Shown here: piece by piece, positions 23,942 through 33,690 of the stretch
Layout: each line of letters begins with the position of its first letter
Numbering within the stretch: the first letter of the stretch is position 1
DNA from: an uncultured Eubacteriales bacterium
GTDB taxonomy: Bacteria; Bacillota; Clostridia; Lachnospirales; Lachnospiraceae
Reading direction: 5' to 3'
Assembly: GCA_949292795.1 (NCBI GenBank)
Contig: CASFBR010000145.1
Coordinates: 1 to 44,247, forward strand
DNA: 44,247 bases
The notes under the pieces: generated by a model
Databases searched by the model: none
The model's input: the letters and a program-made list of their open reading frames with translations, nothing else
Told to the model about the DNA's origin: nothing
Made by a program: the position numbers and the translations under genes

Positions 23942-25558
23942 ATGGTAAAGTATGTTTTTGTTACCGGCGGCGTTGTCTCCGGTCTTGGAAAAGGGATTAC
24001 GGCGGCATCCCTTGGACGCTTGCTTAAAGCAAGAGGTTACAGTGTGACGATGCAGAAATTTGATCCGTATATTAATATTGATCCGGGAACGATGAACCCG
24101 ATCCAGCACGGCGAGGTATTTGTGACCGATGACGGCACGGAGACCGATCTGGACCTCGGACATTATGAGCGGTTTATTGATGAGAGTCTTGATAAAAATT
24201 CCAATGTGACAACGGGAAAGATTTACTGGTCCGTGCTGCAAAAAGAACGCCATGGAGACTACGGCGGCGGAACCGTGCAGGTCATCCCGCATATTACCAA
24301 TGAGATCAAGAGCCGTTTCTACCGCGGGAAAACTCCGGATGAGGAACGCATTGCGATCATTGAAGTCGGCGGGACGGCCGGAGATATTGAGAGTCAGCCC
24401 TTTTTGGAGGCCATTCGCCAGTTCCAGCATGATGTGGGACATGAAAATACCATTTTAATCCATGTGACGCTGATCCCGTATCTGAAAGCATCCGGCGAGT
24501 TGAAAACAAAGCCGACGCAGGCCAGCGTTAAGGAGCTTCAGGGCATGGGACTGTGGCCGGATATTTTAGTATGCCGCAGCGAATATCCGCTGAGCCAGGA
24601 TATTAAAGATAAGATTGCCCTGTTTTGTAATGTTCCGGAAAGCCGTGTGCTGCAAAATCTTGATGTGGAATATCTCTATGAAGCGCCGCTGGCAATGGAA
24701 AAGGAAAATCTGGCGAAAGTGGTTTGCGAATGTTTAAAGCTTCCATGTCCGCAGCCGGACTTAACGGACTGGGAAAGTATGGTCGATGCGCTCCGTCACC
24801 CGGAGCTGGATGTGGAAATTGCCATGGTCGGCAAGTATGTGCAGCTTCATGACGCCTACTTAAGCGTGGTGGAAGCGCTGAAGCACGGCGGCATCCAGAG
24901 CCGGGCCAGCGTCCATATCCGCTGGGTGGATTCTGAGGAAATCACAGATACCGATACATGCGCGCAGCTGCTTAAGGGTGTGAATGGAATTTTAGTTCCG
25001 GGCGGTTTTGGGACAAGAGGCACAGAAGGAAAGATACTGGCCGTACGCTATGCCCGGGAAAACAAAATACCATTTCTTGGCATTTGCCTTGGAATGCAGA
25101 TGGCGATCGTGGAATTTGCCAGACATGTGCTGGGCTATCACGATGCCAACAGCATCGAGCTTGACCCCAATACGATGCATCCGGTAATCGCCCTGATGCC
25201 GGAGCAGGACGGCATTGAAGATATTGGCGGGACATTAAGGCTGGGCGCCTATCCGTGTATTCTGGCCGATGGCACAAAAGCCCGTGAGCTTTACGGCACA
25301 AAAGAGATTTCTGAGCGGCACCGCCACCGCTATGAGGTGAACAATGATTACAGAGAAAAGCTCCAGGAGGCCGGAATGACACTGGCCGGGCTGTCACCGG
25401 ACGGGCGTATTGTGGAAATGATTGAGCTTAAGGAACATCCGTTTTTTATCGGAACTCAGGGACATCCGGAATTTAAATCCCGTCCGAACCATGCACATCC
25501 GCTGTTCGGCGGCTTTATCGCTGCTGCTGCGGCGTATAAAAAGAACATGGAGAAATAG
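23942..25558 (+). CDS. pyrG: CTP synthase
   Basis: A 538-residue enzyme converting UTP to CTP with glutamine as nitrogen donor. The N-terminal synthetase domain starts [25 protein letters not shown] (P-loop); the C-terminal class I glutamine amidotransferase has GICLGMQMA with the nucleophile Cys and a late HPEF. ATG 23942 follows ACAGGAGGGATTTTAT. The frame is open 53 codons further upstream, but that part overlaps the terminator and is leader. It precedes gltB by 56 nt with a small ATGCGGG/CCCGCAT hairpin (25564-25580) between them, so CTP synthase and glutamate synthase are probably co-transcribed and share the attenuator. Confidence 0.97.
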   Translation: MVKYVFVTGGVVSGLGKGITAASLGRLLKARGYSVTMQKFDPYINIDPGTMNPIQHGEVFVTDDGTETDLDLGHYERFIDESLDKNSNVTTGKIYWSVLQKERHGDYGGGTVQVIPHITNEIKSRFYRGKTPDEERIAIIEVGGTAGDIESQPFLEAIRQFQHDVGHENTILIHVTLIPYLKASGELKTKPTQASVKELQGMGLWPDILVCRSEYPLSQDIKDKIALFCNVPESRVLQNLDVEYLYEAPLAMEKENLAKVVCECLKLPCPQPDLTDWESMVDALRHPELDVEIAMVGKYVQLHDAYLSVVEALKHGGIQSRASVHIRWVDSEEITDTDTCAQLLKGVNGILVPGGFGTRGTEGKILAVRYARENKIPFLGICLGMQMAIVEFARHVLGYHDANSIELDPNTMHPVIALMPEQDGIEDIGGTLRLGAYPCILADGTKARELYGTKEISERHRHRYEVNNDYREKLQEAGMTLAGLSPDGRIVEMIELKEHPFFIGTQGHPEFKSRPNHAHPLFGGFIAAAAAYKKNMEK

Positions 25559-25614
25559 CCGGAATGCGGGAAGCCCGCATCGCAGGAGCTTTAAAAAGAA
25601 AGGTTGTGTAATAT

Positions 25615-28600
25615 ATGAAAGCAAACGGACACCCGCGCGGTTTATATCGTCCGCAGTTTGAACATGACAACTGCGGTATCGGTGCGATCGTCAACAGTAA
25701 AGGCGAAAAAAGCCACCGTACAGTGGAAAATGCATTAAAAATTGTGGAAAATCTGGAGCATCGGGCCGGAAAGGATGCTGAAGGAAAGACCGGCGACGGT
25801 GTCGGCATTTTGCTTCAGATTTCACACCGCTTTTTCTCAAAAGTATGCCGGAAGCTTCAGATTCCGCTTGGGCCGGAAAAAACATATGGTATTGCTATGC
25901 TTTTTCTGCCGCAGGAGGAATTAAAGTGCAACCAGGCGCGCAAAATGTTCGAGATCATTGTGGAGCGGGAAGGCATGGAGCTTTTAGGCTTCCGCGATGT
26001 GACGGTATGCCCGGAAGTACTTGGGAGCAAGGCGCGGGAATGTATGCCAAAGATTGTCCAGGCTTTTATCAAAAAGCCGGATGACGTGGCGGAGGGGCTG
26101 GATTTTGACCGCAGGCTCTACATTGCCCGCCGCATTTTTGAACAGAGCAATGACAACACTTATGTAGTATCAATGTCCAGCCGGACGATCGTTTATAAAG
26201 GCATGTTCCTTGTGGGACAGCTGCGGACATTTTTTGCGGACCTTCAGGACAGGGATTACGAGTCGGCGATCGCCATGGTACATTCCCGTTTCAGTACCAA
26301 CACAAATCCAAGCTGGGAGCGGGCGCATCCAAACCGGCTGATTGTGCATAACGGCGAAATCAATACGATCCGGGGCAATGCGGATAAAATGCTTGCCCGC
26401 GAAGAGACGATGGCATCGGGAGCCTTTGAAGGCGAGCTTCACAAGATTTTGCCGGTCGTCAATACCGGTGGTTCCGACTCAGCGATGCTTGATAATACGC
26501 TGGAATTTCTTGTGATGAGCGGGATGCCGCTGCCGCTGGCGGTGATGATCACGATCCCGGAGCCGTGGGCAAATAATCCGGCGATCTCCCAGGATGAACG
26601 GGATTTTTACCAATATTATGCCACAATGATGGAGCCGTGGGACGGCCCGGCAGCGATTGTATTTTCCGACGGTGATATGATGGGCGCTGTGCTGGACCGC
26701 AACGGCCTGCGTCCGTCCCGGTATTATGTACTTAAAAATGGCGATGTGATCCTGGCTTCAGAGGTAGGCGTGCTTCCGGTGCCCGAGGAGGAGATTGTTC
26801 TTAAAGAACGGCTTCATCCGGGAAAAATGCTTCTTGTGGATACGGTACACGGAGAAATTTTAAACGATGAGCAGGTCAAGGCACGCTATGTGACGGCACA
26901 GCCTTACGGCGAGTGGCTGGATGCAAATCTGCTGGAATTAAAATCGCTCAAGATTCCAAACATGCGGACAGAGGAATATACCAGTGCTCAGAGAAGCCGC
27001 CTGCAAAAAGCATTTGGCTATACCTACGAGGAATTTCGCAAATCGATTTACAGCATGGCCCTAAACGGTGCAGAAAGTACGGCGGCCATGGGCGATGACA
27101 CGCCGCTGGCGGTACTGTCTACAAAGCATCCGCCGCTGTTTAACTATTTTAAGCAGCTTTTTGCTCAGGTCACGAATCCGCCGATCGATGCGATCCGGGA
27201 GGAGATTGTTACAAGTACGTCGGTATATGTGGGAAAACAGGGGAATTTGCTGGAACCAAGACCGGCCAACTGCCAGGTGCTTAAGATTCATAATCCGATC
27301 CTGACCAATACAGACATGCTTAAAATTAAAAATATGAAGGCAGATTGTTTTAAGGTCGCCGTGGTGCCAACAACTTATTATAAAAGTACAAAATTAAAGA
27401 GGGCCATTGACCGGCTTTTTGTGGAGGTCGATAAAGCCTATGCGGATGGTGCCAATATTCTTGTCCTGTCAGACCGGGGCGTTGATGAAAATCATGTGCC
27501 TATGCCGTCTCTGCTTGCAGTAGCGGCGGTGCACCAGCATCTTGTGGCGACGAAAAAACAGACAGCGATGTCTTTGATTCTGGAATCCGGGGAACCCCGG
27601 GAGGTTCACCATTTTGCCACGCTGCTGGGCTATGGAGCCTGCGCGGTCAATCCTTACCTTGCGCTGGAATCTATCCGGGAGCTGATCGATGAAAAACTGC
27701 TGGATAAGGACTATTATGCCGCTGAAAATGATTACACGCTGGCTGTCCTTCACGGTATTGTCAAAATCGCGTCCAAAATGGGTATATCGACCATCCAGTC
27801 GTATCAGGGCTCCAAGATTTTTGAAGCCATCGGCATTTCCGACAGCGTGATCGATACCTATTTTACCGGAACGGTGAGCCGTGTCGGCGGGATTACGCTG
27901 GAGGATATTGCACGGGAAACCGATGAGCGTCATTCCCGGGCATTTGATCCGCTGGGCCTTGGGACGGACACGACACTGGACAGTATGGGATGGCATAAAA
28001 TGCGCAGCGGCGGTGAGAAGCACCGCTACAATCCGGCGACAATCCATTTGCTCCAGCAATCCACCCGGGAGGGCAGCTATGACTTATTTAAAAAGTACAC
28101 AGCTATGGCCGATACCGAAGATAACGGCTATCTGAGAAGCCTTATGGATTTCGATTATCCGGCGCAGGGCGTTCCCATTGATGAGGTTGAAAGCGTTGAT
28201 GCGATTGTGAAGCGTTTTAAAACCGGAGCGATGTCTTACGGCTCCATATCTGAGGAGGCTCATGAGACGCTGGCGATTGCCATGAATCATCTTCACGGAA
28301 TGTCCAATACCGGAGAGGGCGGCGAGAGCGATGAGCGCCTGGATTCGGCAGGCCAGGAAAATGACCGGTGTTCGGCCATTAAACAGGTGGCGTCCGGCCG
28401 GTTTGGCGTGACAAGCCGTTATCTGGTCAGCGCAAAAGAGATACAGATCAAGATGGCTCAGGGAGCCAAGCCCGGAGAGGGCGGACATCTTCCGGCCAAA
28501 AAAGTGTACCCGTGGATTGCTAAGACACGGCATTCCACGCCGGGCGTAAGTCTGATCTCTCCGCCGCCCCACCACGATATTTATTCCATTGAGGACCTGG

Positions 28601-30132
28601 CACAGCTTATTTATGATCTGAAAAATGCCAATAAATATGCCCGTATTTCGGTAAAGCTTGTATCGGAGGCCGGTGTGGGAACCGTAGCCGCAGGTGTTGC
28701 CAAGGCCGGCGCACAGGTGATCCTTATTTCCGGTTATGACGGCGGTACCGGCGCTGCGCCGGAAAGCTCCATTCACAATGCCGGGCTGCCATGGGAGCTG
28801 GGGCTTGCGGAAACTCATCAGACATTGATCCAAAACGGCCTTCGGGAGCGGGTGCGCATTGAGACCGACGGCAAGCTCATGACCGGACGGGACGTGGCGG
28901 TAGCCGCCCTGCTTGGCGCCGAGGAATTTGGCTTTGCCACAGCGCCGCTGGTTACACTGGGCTGTGTGATGATGCGTGTCTGCAATCTGGATACATGTCC
29001 GGCGGGAATCGCGACGCAGAACCCGCAGCTTCGGAAACGCTTTTCGGGCAAGCCGGAATATGTTGAGAATTTTATGCGGTTTATCGCTCAGGAGCTTCGC
29101 GAATATATGGCCCGCCTTGGATTTCGCACGATCGATGAGATGGTCGGGCGCAGCGACCGGCTGAAGATGCGTCAGGATGCTCCGGAAAAGATGGACCTTG
29201 GCGCAGTGCTTGGCGGCGGCGGAAACGTGATTTTTGATCCGAAAAAGGTTTATGATTTCCATCTGGAAAATACGCTGGATGAAAAAGTGCTGTTAAAGAA
29301 ATTAAAGAGTGCCATTACAGAAAAGAAGCACACCGAGCTGTCTGTACATGTAAGCAATACCGACCGTGCCTTTGGAACACTCCTGGGTGCGCAGATTACA
29401 CGGGAGCATAAAGACGGCCTGCCGGAAGATACGCTTTTGATCCGCTGTGAGGGCGCCGGCGGCCAGAGCTTCGGGGCATTTATACCGGCCGGGCTGACGC
29501 TGAGCCTGTGCGGAGATACGAACGACTACTTCGGGAAAGGGCTTTCCGGCGGGAAGCTTATTGTATATCCGCCGAAGGAGGCCACCTACAATGCACAGGA
29601 CAATATCATTGCCGGAAATGTGGCGCTTTACGGAGCAACCTCAGGCAAGGTATTTATCAATGGCATTGCCGGAGAGCGTTTTGCGGTGCGCAATTCCGGG
29701 GCAAGAGCTGTGGTAGAAGGCGTTGGCGAGCATGGCTGCGAATATATGACCGGCGGCTGTGTTGTCGTCCTTGGACAGACCGGAAAAAACTTTGCCGCAG
29801 GTATGAGCGGCGGCACGGCTTATGTTTTGGATGAAAATAACCATTTATACCGAAACCTCAATAAATCTATGGTTTCCATCGAAAAGGTGGAAAATAAATA
29901 TGATATACAAGAGCTGAAGGATATGATCTGCGAGCATGTGAAAGTGACCGGTTCTGTCCGGGGACAGCGTATCCTTGATGATTTTGAGAATTATCTTCCT
30001 AAATTTAAAAAGATTATTCCCAATGATTATAAACGGATGCTCGCCTTAAGCGCCCGGCTTGAAGAAAAAGGCATGAGCACGCAGCAGGCACAGATGGAAG
30101 CTTTTTATGAAAACTTTGCTTCTATGGAGTGA
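25615..30132 (+). CDS. gltB: Glutamate synthase large subunit
   Basis: A 1505-residue glutamate synthase. The N-terminal class II glutaminase domain becomes active after removal of a short propeptide, exposing C20 in DNCGIGAIVN. Next come the central domain, the FMN/2-oxoglutarate synthase barrel (about 800-1200; GYDGGTGAAPESSIHNAGLPWE), the [3Fe-4S] cysteines in CVMMRVCNLDTCPAG, and the C-terminal beta-helix with repeated G-x-x-G-x-x-x-G. It makes two glutamate from glutamine and 2-oxoglutarate. ATG 25615 is preceded by AAAGAAAGG. It forms the enzyme with the gltD product encoded 33 nt downstream. Confidence 0.97.
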   Translation: MKANGHPRGLYRPQFEHDNCGIGAIVNSKGEKSHRTVENALKIVENLEHRAGKDAEGKTGDGVGILLQISHRFFSKVCRKLQIPLGPEKTYGIAMLFLPQEELKCNQARKMFEIIVEREGMELLGFRDVTVCPEVLGSKARECMPKIVQAFIKKPDDVAEGLDFDRRLYIARRIFEQSNDNTYVVSMSSRTIVYKGMFLVGQLRTFFADLQDRDYESAIAMVHSRFSTNTNPSWERAHPNRLIVHNGEINTIRGNADKMLAREETMASGAFEGELHKILPVVNTGGSDSAMLDNTLEFLVMSGMPLPLAVMITIPEPWANNPAISQDERDFYQYYATMMEPWDGPAAIVFSDGDMMGAVLDRNGLRPSRYYVLKNGDVILASEVGVLPVPEEEIVLKERLHPGKMLLVDTVHGEILNDEQVKARYVTAQPYGEWLDANLLELKSLKIPNMRTEEYTSAQRSRLQKAFGYTYEEFRKSIYSMALNGAESTAAMGDDTPLAVLSTKHPPLFNYFKQLFAQVTNPPIDAIREEIVTSTSVYVGKQGNLLEPRPANCQVLKIHNPILTNTDMLKIKNMKADCFKVAVVPTTYYKSTKLKRAIDRLFVEVDKAYADGANILVLSDRGVDENHVPMPSLLAVAAVHQHLVATKKQTAMSLILESGEPREVHHFATLLGYGACAVNPYLALESIRELIDEKLLDKDYYAAENDYTLAVLHGIVKIASKMGISTIQSYQGSKIFEAIGISDSVIDTYFTGTVSRVGGITLEDIARETDERHSRAFDPLGLGTDTTLDSMGWHKMRSGGEKHRYNPATIHLLQQSTREGSYDLFKKYTAMADTEDNGYLRSLMDFDYPAQGVPIDEVESVDAIVKRFKTGAMSYGSISEEAHETLAIAMNHLHGMSNTGEGGESDERLDSAGQENDRCSAIKQVASGRFGVTSRYLVSAKEIQIKMAQGAKPGEGGHLPAKKVYPWIAKTRHSTPGVSLISPPPHHDIYSIEDLAQLIYDLKNANKYARISVKLVSEAGVGTVAAGVAKAGAQVILISGYDGGTGAAPESSIHNAGLPWELGLAETHQTLIQNGLRERVRIETDGKLMTGRDVAVAALLGAEEFGFATAPLVTLGCVMMRVCNLDTCPAGIATQNPQLRKRFSGKPEYVENFMRFIAQELREYMARLGFRTIDEMVGRSDRLKMRQDAPEKMDLGAVLGGGGNVIFDPKKVYDFHLENTLDEKVLLKKLKSAITEKKHTELSVHVSNTDRAFGTLLGAQITREHKDGLPEDTLLIRCEGAGGQSFGAFIPAGLTLSLCGDTNDYFGKGLSGGKLIVYPPKEATYNAQDNIIAGNVALYGATSGKVFINGIAGERFAVRNSGARAVVEGVGEHGCEYMTGGCVVVLGQTGKNFAAGMSGGTAYVLDENNHLYRNLNKSMVSIEKVENKYDIQELKDMICEHVKVTGSVRGQRILDDFENYLPKFKKIIPNDYKRMLALSARLEEKGMSTQQAQMEAFYENFASME

Positions 30133-30165
30133 GCGCATTTCAAATGAAACAGGAGGCGGACGAAG

Positions 30166-31701
30166 ATGGGTAAATCCACAGGATTTTTAGAATATGAGCG
30201 CAAAGACGCGGCGGCAGAGCAGCCAAAGCTGCGCATCAGGAATTTTAATGAATTTAAGACGGCGCTTCCCGTGCGGGAGCAGCAGCTCCAGGGCGCCCGG
30301 TGCATGGAGTGCGGCGTGCCCTTTTGCCAGTATGGCGGCATGGTAGGCGGGATGGCTTCGGGATGCCCGCTGCATAATCTTGTGCCTGAGACAAATGATC
30401 TTGTCTATACGGGCAACTGGGAGCAGGCATATAAGCGGCTGGAAAAGACACATTGTTTCCCGGAATTTACCGGGCGTGTATGTCCGGCGCTGTGTGAGGC
30501 TGCGTGTACATGCGGACTTTACGGTGATCCGGTAGCTACAAAGGCGAACGAGGAAGCGATCATTGAACAGGCGTTTGCCCGCGGATGGGTAAAAGCATGT
30601 CCGCCCCAGGTGCGTACCGGAAAGCGGGTCGCTGTCGTGGGAAGCGGGCCTGCGGGGCTGGCGGCGGCGCTGATGTTAAACCGCCGGGGACATTTAGTGA
30701 CGGTATTTGAGCGCAGCGATGCCATTGGTGGACTGCTCCGGTATGGCATACCAAATATGAAGCTGGAAAAATGGGTGATTGACCGCAGAATCGCGCTTAT
30801 GGAAGAAGAAGGCGTGGAATTTCGTACGGGAATCGATGTGGGGAAAGACATAAAGGCTGCGCAGCTTCTAAAGGATTTTGACCGTATACTGCTGGCCTGC
30901 GGCGCGTCTGAGCCAAGAGACATTGCGGTTGCCGGACGGGATGCCAAAAATATTTATTTTGCGGTTGATTTTCTCGGGGAAGTGACCCGTGCTCTAAAGC
31001 CTGTGAAAGCTTCAGGGCAGGAGGAAGACCGGCAGACGGAGCATGGCAGGGTAAGCGTTGATGACCGGGCAGCCGTGCGGGCGCTTGTGAAAGGAAAGCA
31101 TGTGCTTGTCATCGGCGGCGGCGATACGGGAAACGACTGTGTCGGCACAGCGGTGCGGCTGGGCGCAAAATCGGTTACTCAGCTTGAGATGATGCCGGAA
31201 CCGCCGGTGGTGCGTGCTTCGTCAAATCCGTGGCCGGAGTGGCCTAAAATAAAAAAGACCGATTACGGCCAGGAGGAAGCTGCAGCGGTTTACGGGCATG
31301 ACCCGAGAATCTATCAGACAACGGTAAGTGAATTTATTAAAGACGATAAAGGAAATGTATGCCAGGCAAGGCTTGTCAGCCTTGAACCAAAGACAGATGA
31401 AAAGACCGGACGCACGGTCATGACGCCGGTGGAGGGCTCACAAAAGCTGGCCGACGCTCAGCTCGTGCTGATTGCAGCCGGATTTACAGGCGCGCAAAAA
31501 TATGTGCCGGACGCATTTAAAGTAGCTTTAAACAGCCGGGGCTGTGTGGCTGCAGATGAAGAAACCTACATGGCGGCCGACCGGATATTTGCCGCCGGTG
31601 ACATGCGCCGCGGACAGTCGCTTGTCGTCTGGGCCATCCATGAAGGACGGGAAGCCGCCCGCGCCATTGACCGCTCTCTCATGGGCTATACAAATTTATA
31701 A
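30166..31701 (+). CDS. gltD: Glutamate synthase small subunit
   Basis: A 511-residue flavoprotein passing electrons from NAD(P)H to GltB. The N-terminal Fe-S segment has CMECGVPFC, CPLHNLVPE and later Cys (CPALCEAACTCG). It then has the FAD motif VGSGPAGLAAA and the NAD(P) motif IGGGDTGNDC. ATG 30166 follows AGGAGGCGGACGAAG. A perfect 16-bp inverted repeat begins 3 nt after the stop. Length and motifs are typical. Confidence 0.96.
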   Translation: MGKSTGFLEYERKDAAAEQPKLRIRNFNEFKTALPVREQQLQGARCMECGVPFCQYGGMVGGMASGCPLHNLVPETNDLVYTGNWEQAYKRLEKTHCFPEFTGRVCPALCEAACTCGLYGDPVATKANEEAIIEQAFARGWVKACPPQVRTGKRVAVVGSGPAGLAAALMLNRRGHLVTVFERSDAIGGLLRYGIPNMKLEKWVIDRRIALMEEEGVEFRTGIDVGKDIKAAQLLKDFDRILLACGASEPRDIAVAGRDAKNIYFAVDFLGEVTRALKPVKASGQEEDRQTEHGRVSVDDRAAVRALVKGKHVLVIGGGDTGNDCVGTAVRLGAKSVTQLEMMPEPPVVRASSNPWPEWPKIKKTDYGQEEAAAVYGHDPRIYQTTVSEFIKDDKGNVCQARLVSLEPKTDEKTGRTVMTPVEGSQKLADAQLVLIAAGFTGAQKYVPDAFKVALNSRGCVAADEETYMAADRIFAAGDMRRGQSLVVWAIHEGREAARAIDRSLMGYTNL

Positions 31702-31703
31702 GA

Positions 31704-31765
31704 CCAATTCAGCCATGCAAAAAGCTGCGCCGGAAACGGAAGCGCAGGCTGCATGGCTGAATTGG
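31704..31765. other. Large inverted repeat just after gltD
   Basis: CCAATTCAGCCATGCA (31704-31719) and its exact reverse complement (31750-31765) enclose 30 nt that can also pair in part (AGCTGCGC/GCGCAGGCT). There is no T-run, so it is a structured 3' end or a small transposon-like relic rather than a plain terminator. Confidence 0.6.
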
Positions 31766-31802
31766 AAAATTCCCGGTCGTACAGACAGAGCGGCACATTC
31801 AG

Positions 31803-31970
31803 TTGACCGGCAAAGACGTGGAATATGTCCCTCATTTTCTTGATAATAAAGGCAGCTTCAGCTCTTTTTTGAGCAAACTGGATGAAACTCAAAGCGAAAA
31901 GTTTCGGACTGCCCTGGAAATGCTGTTTGATGTATTTATGCATATGAGAAAAGACAACGAGGAGTCTTGA
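31803..31970 (+). pseudogene. Short ORF or gene remnant between gltD and glnA
   Basis: A frame of 55 codons from TTG 31803 to TGA 31968-31970 reads like protein: LTGKDVEYVPHFLDNKGSFS followed by a charged helix (SKLDETQSEKFRTALEMLFD). No ATG or ribosome site is in frame; an ATG at 31753 starts a different frame that stops at once, so an upstream frameshift is possible. The family is not recognised. Its TGA lies within the -35 box of the glnA promoter. Confidence 0.35.
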
Positions 31971-31995
31971 CATGCACATTTTCGGATGCTATAAT
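31967..31995 (+). promoter_or_regulatory. Consensus sigma-A promoter of glnA
   Basis: TTGACA (31967-31972), a 17-nt spacer and TATAAT (31990-31995): both hexamers and the spacing are perfect. The predicted start near 32002 is within about 5 nt of the hexaloop hairpin. A promoter this strong suits a gene controlled mainly by antitermination. Confidence 0.8.
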
Positions 31996-32006
31996 GCAAT
32001 CCAGAA

Positions 32007-32059
32007 GAGGACAAAGGTGTTCTTATCCAGTGCTTGCCGTGGGTAAGAGCGCCTTTTTT
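32007..32059 (+). promoter_or_regulatory. ANTAR-type attenuator of glnA
   Basis: GAGGAC-AAAGGT-GTTCTT (32007-32024) forms a 6-bp stem (two G-U pairs) with an A1/G4 hexaloop. It overlaps a 16-bp terminator stem, AAAGGTGTTCTTATCC (32013-32028) with GGGTAAGAGCGCCTTT (32041-32056), ending in six T. Promoter, hairpin and terminator are packed into about 60 nt. Confidence 0.75.
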
Positions 32060-32138
32060 ATTGCACAGGAAGCGGGTTCCTGGAAAAACAGAAGTTTTTT
32101 ATCGATCACTGAAAATGCTCTGGAAGGAGAGTTGTTTT

Positions 32139-33470
32139 ATGGGAAATTATACAAGAGAGCAGATCATCCACATGGTTGAGGAAGAGGATGTGGAGTTTAT
32201 ACGTTTGCAATTTACGGATATGTTTGGTGTGTTAAAAAACATCGCAGTTCCGGTGAGCCGGCTGATGAAAGCGATGAATAACGAATGTACGATCAATGCT
32301 TCATTTATCCCGGGACTTGACCTGGAAGGGGACAGCGATCTGTTTTTGCATCCGGATTTATCTACATTTACGATCCTGCCGTGGAGGCCTCAGCAGGGCA
32401 AGGTAGCCCGGTTTATCTGCGATCTGTATCATATGGACGGAACGAGCTGCCAGAATAGTCCGAGAACGGTTTTACAGCGGGTCGTACAGCGGGCCAGAGA
32501 AATGGGCTATGAGCTTATGGTCAATCCGGAGTGCGAATTTTTCCTGTTTCATACCGATGAAAACGGGATGCCCACAAATGTTACCCATGAGAAAGCCGGC
32601 TATATGGATACAACGCCTCTGGACCTTGGCGAAAATGCCCGGAGAGATATTATCCTTACACTGGAGGAAATGGGCTATGATATTGATTCTTCCCGGCATG
32701 AGCTTGCCCCGGCTCAGCATGAGATCGATTTTTTATATTCCGATACTCAGGAAACGGCGGATAAGATTATGACCTTTAAGGTGGCAGCCCGCACGGTGGC
32801 CAAGCGCCATGGCCTTCATGCCACCTTTATGCCCAAGCCAAGCGCCAATGTGGACGGCTCGGGGATGCACATTCATATGCGGCTCATGAAGAATGGAAAA
32901 AATGTCTTTTATGATGCCAATGACCCTATGGGTCTGAGTGTCCAGGCGTATCAATTTATTGCCGGACTGATGTGCCATATTAAAGGCATGAGCGCACTCT
33001 TAAATCCGTTGGTCAATTCTTATAAGCGGCTGATCACAGGCTTTGAGGCGCCTTTTGATATTACCTGGTCCAGCTGCCAGCGTTCAGCGATGATACGGGT
33101 GCCATATCAGAGGGGCGAGGAGACGACGATCGAGCTGCGAAGCCCGGACGGTGCGGCGAATCCTTATCTGGCCTTTGCGCTTTGTCTGGCTGCCGGACTT
33201 CATGGAATTGAAAATCAGATGCAGCCCCCGGCGGATGTGCATGTGGATGTCCGGAAAATGTCTGCGGAGGATAAGAAAAAAGCTGGCATTGACAGTCTCC
33301 CGGCAAATTTAAGCGAAGCGCTCACAGAGCTGGAAAAGGACGAGTTTATCCAAAACGTTCTCGGAAAGCCGCTGGCATGCAGCTATGTGCGTGAAAAACG
33401 CCGGGAATGGGAAAGCTATATGGAGCAGATTTCGGAATGGGAATTAAACCGGTATCTTTATTGCATGTAG
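32139..33470 (+). CDS. glnA: Glutamine synthetase type I (short, alpha-type)
   Basis: A 443-residue GSI. Blocks: NPECEFFLFH (metal Glu), SRHELAPAQHEIDF, KPSANVDGSGMHIHM (catalytic His), and RSPDGAANPYLAFA. The length and the lack of the adenylylation loop fit the GSI-alpha form used by Firmicutes, which is controlled by feedback and transcription rather than adenylylation. ATG 32139 follows AAGGAGAG; the frame opens upstream but would include the terminator hairpin. The gene's last ~28 bp are tandemly repeated after the stop. The ANTAR regulator gene follows 220 nt later. Confidence 0.96.
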   Translation: MGNYTREQIIHMVEEEDVEFIRLQFTDMFGVLKNIAVPVSRLMKAMNNECTINASFIPGLDLEGDSDLFLHPDLSTFTILPWRPQQGKVARFICDLYHMDGTSCQNSPRTVLQRVVQRAREMGYELMVNPECEFFLFHTDENGMPTNVTHEKAGYMDTTPLDLGENARRDIILTLEEMGYDIDSSRHELAPAQHEIDFLYSDTQETADKIMTFKVAARTVAKRHGLHATFMPKPSANVDGSGMHIHMRLMKNGKNVFYDANDPMGLSVQAYQFIAGLMCHIKGMSALLNPLVNSYKRLITGFEAPFDITWSSCQRSAMIRVPYQRGEETTIELRSPDGAANPYLAFALCLAAGLHGIENQMQPPADVHVDVRKMSAEDKKKAGIDSLPANLSEALTELEKDEFIQNVLGKPLACSYVREKRREWESYMEQISEWELNRYLYCM

Positions 33471-33525
33471 ATTAAACCGGTATCTTTACTGTATATAGAT
33501 TAAACTGGTATTTTACTGTATATAG
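33443..33525 (+). repeat. 28-bp tandem repeat, three copies, across the glnA 3' end
   Basis: ATTAAACCGGTAT (ATTAAACTGGTAT in the last copy) occurs at 33443, 33471 and 33499, a 28-bp period; the last copy lacks one base. The first copy encodes the C-terminal residues NRYLYCM and the TAG. The following 33526-33690 shows no gene or recognisable regulatory site. Confidence 0.85.
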
Positions 33526-33690
33526 AAAAGAAAGCTTAAATGCACAGCTATGGCCATTGGGCCGCATATGTGCCGGAAAAAGCTATGAGCTTTGAGAACA
33601 TGGCAACAGACAGGACATAGCAATAGGCTGAATGGAAAGCACCTTGGACAGCCGGTTATAAAATTTTAAGTAAGGGAGGCGGGAACGCGC

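Noticed and set aside
32034-32138. An N-terminal extension of glnA of 35 codons.
   Set aside because: It overlaps the terminator hairpin and does not resemble glutamine synthetase; ATG 32139 has a good ribosome site.
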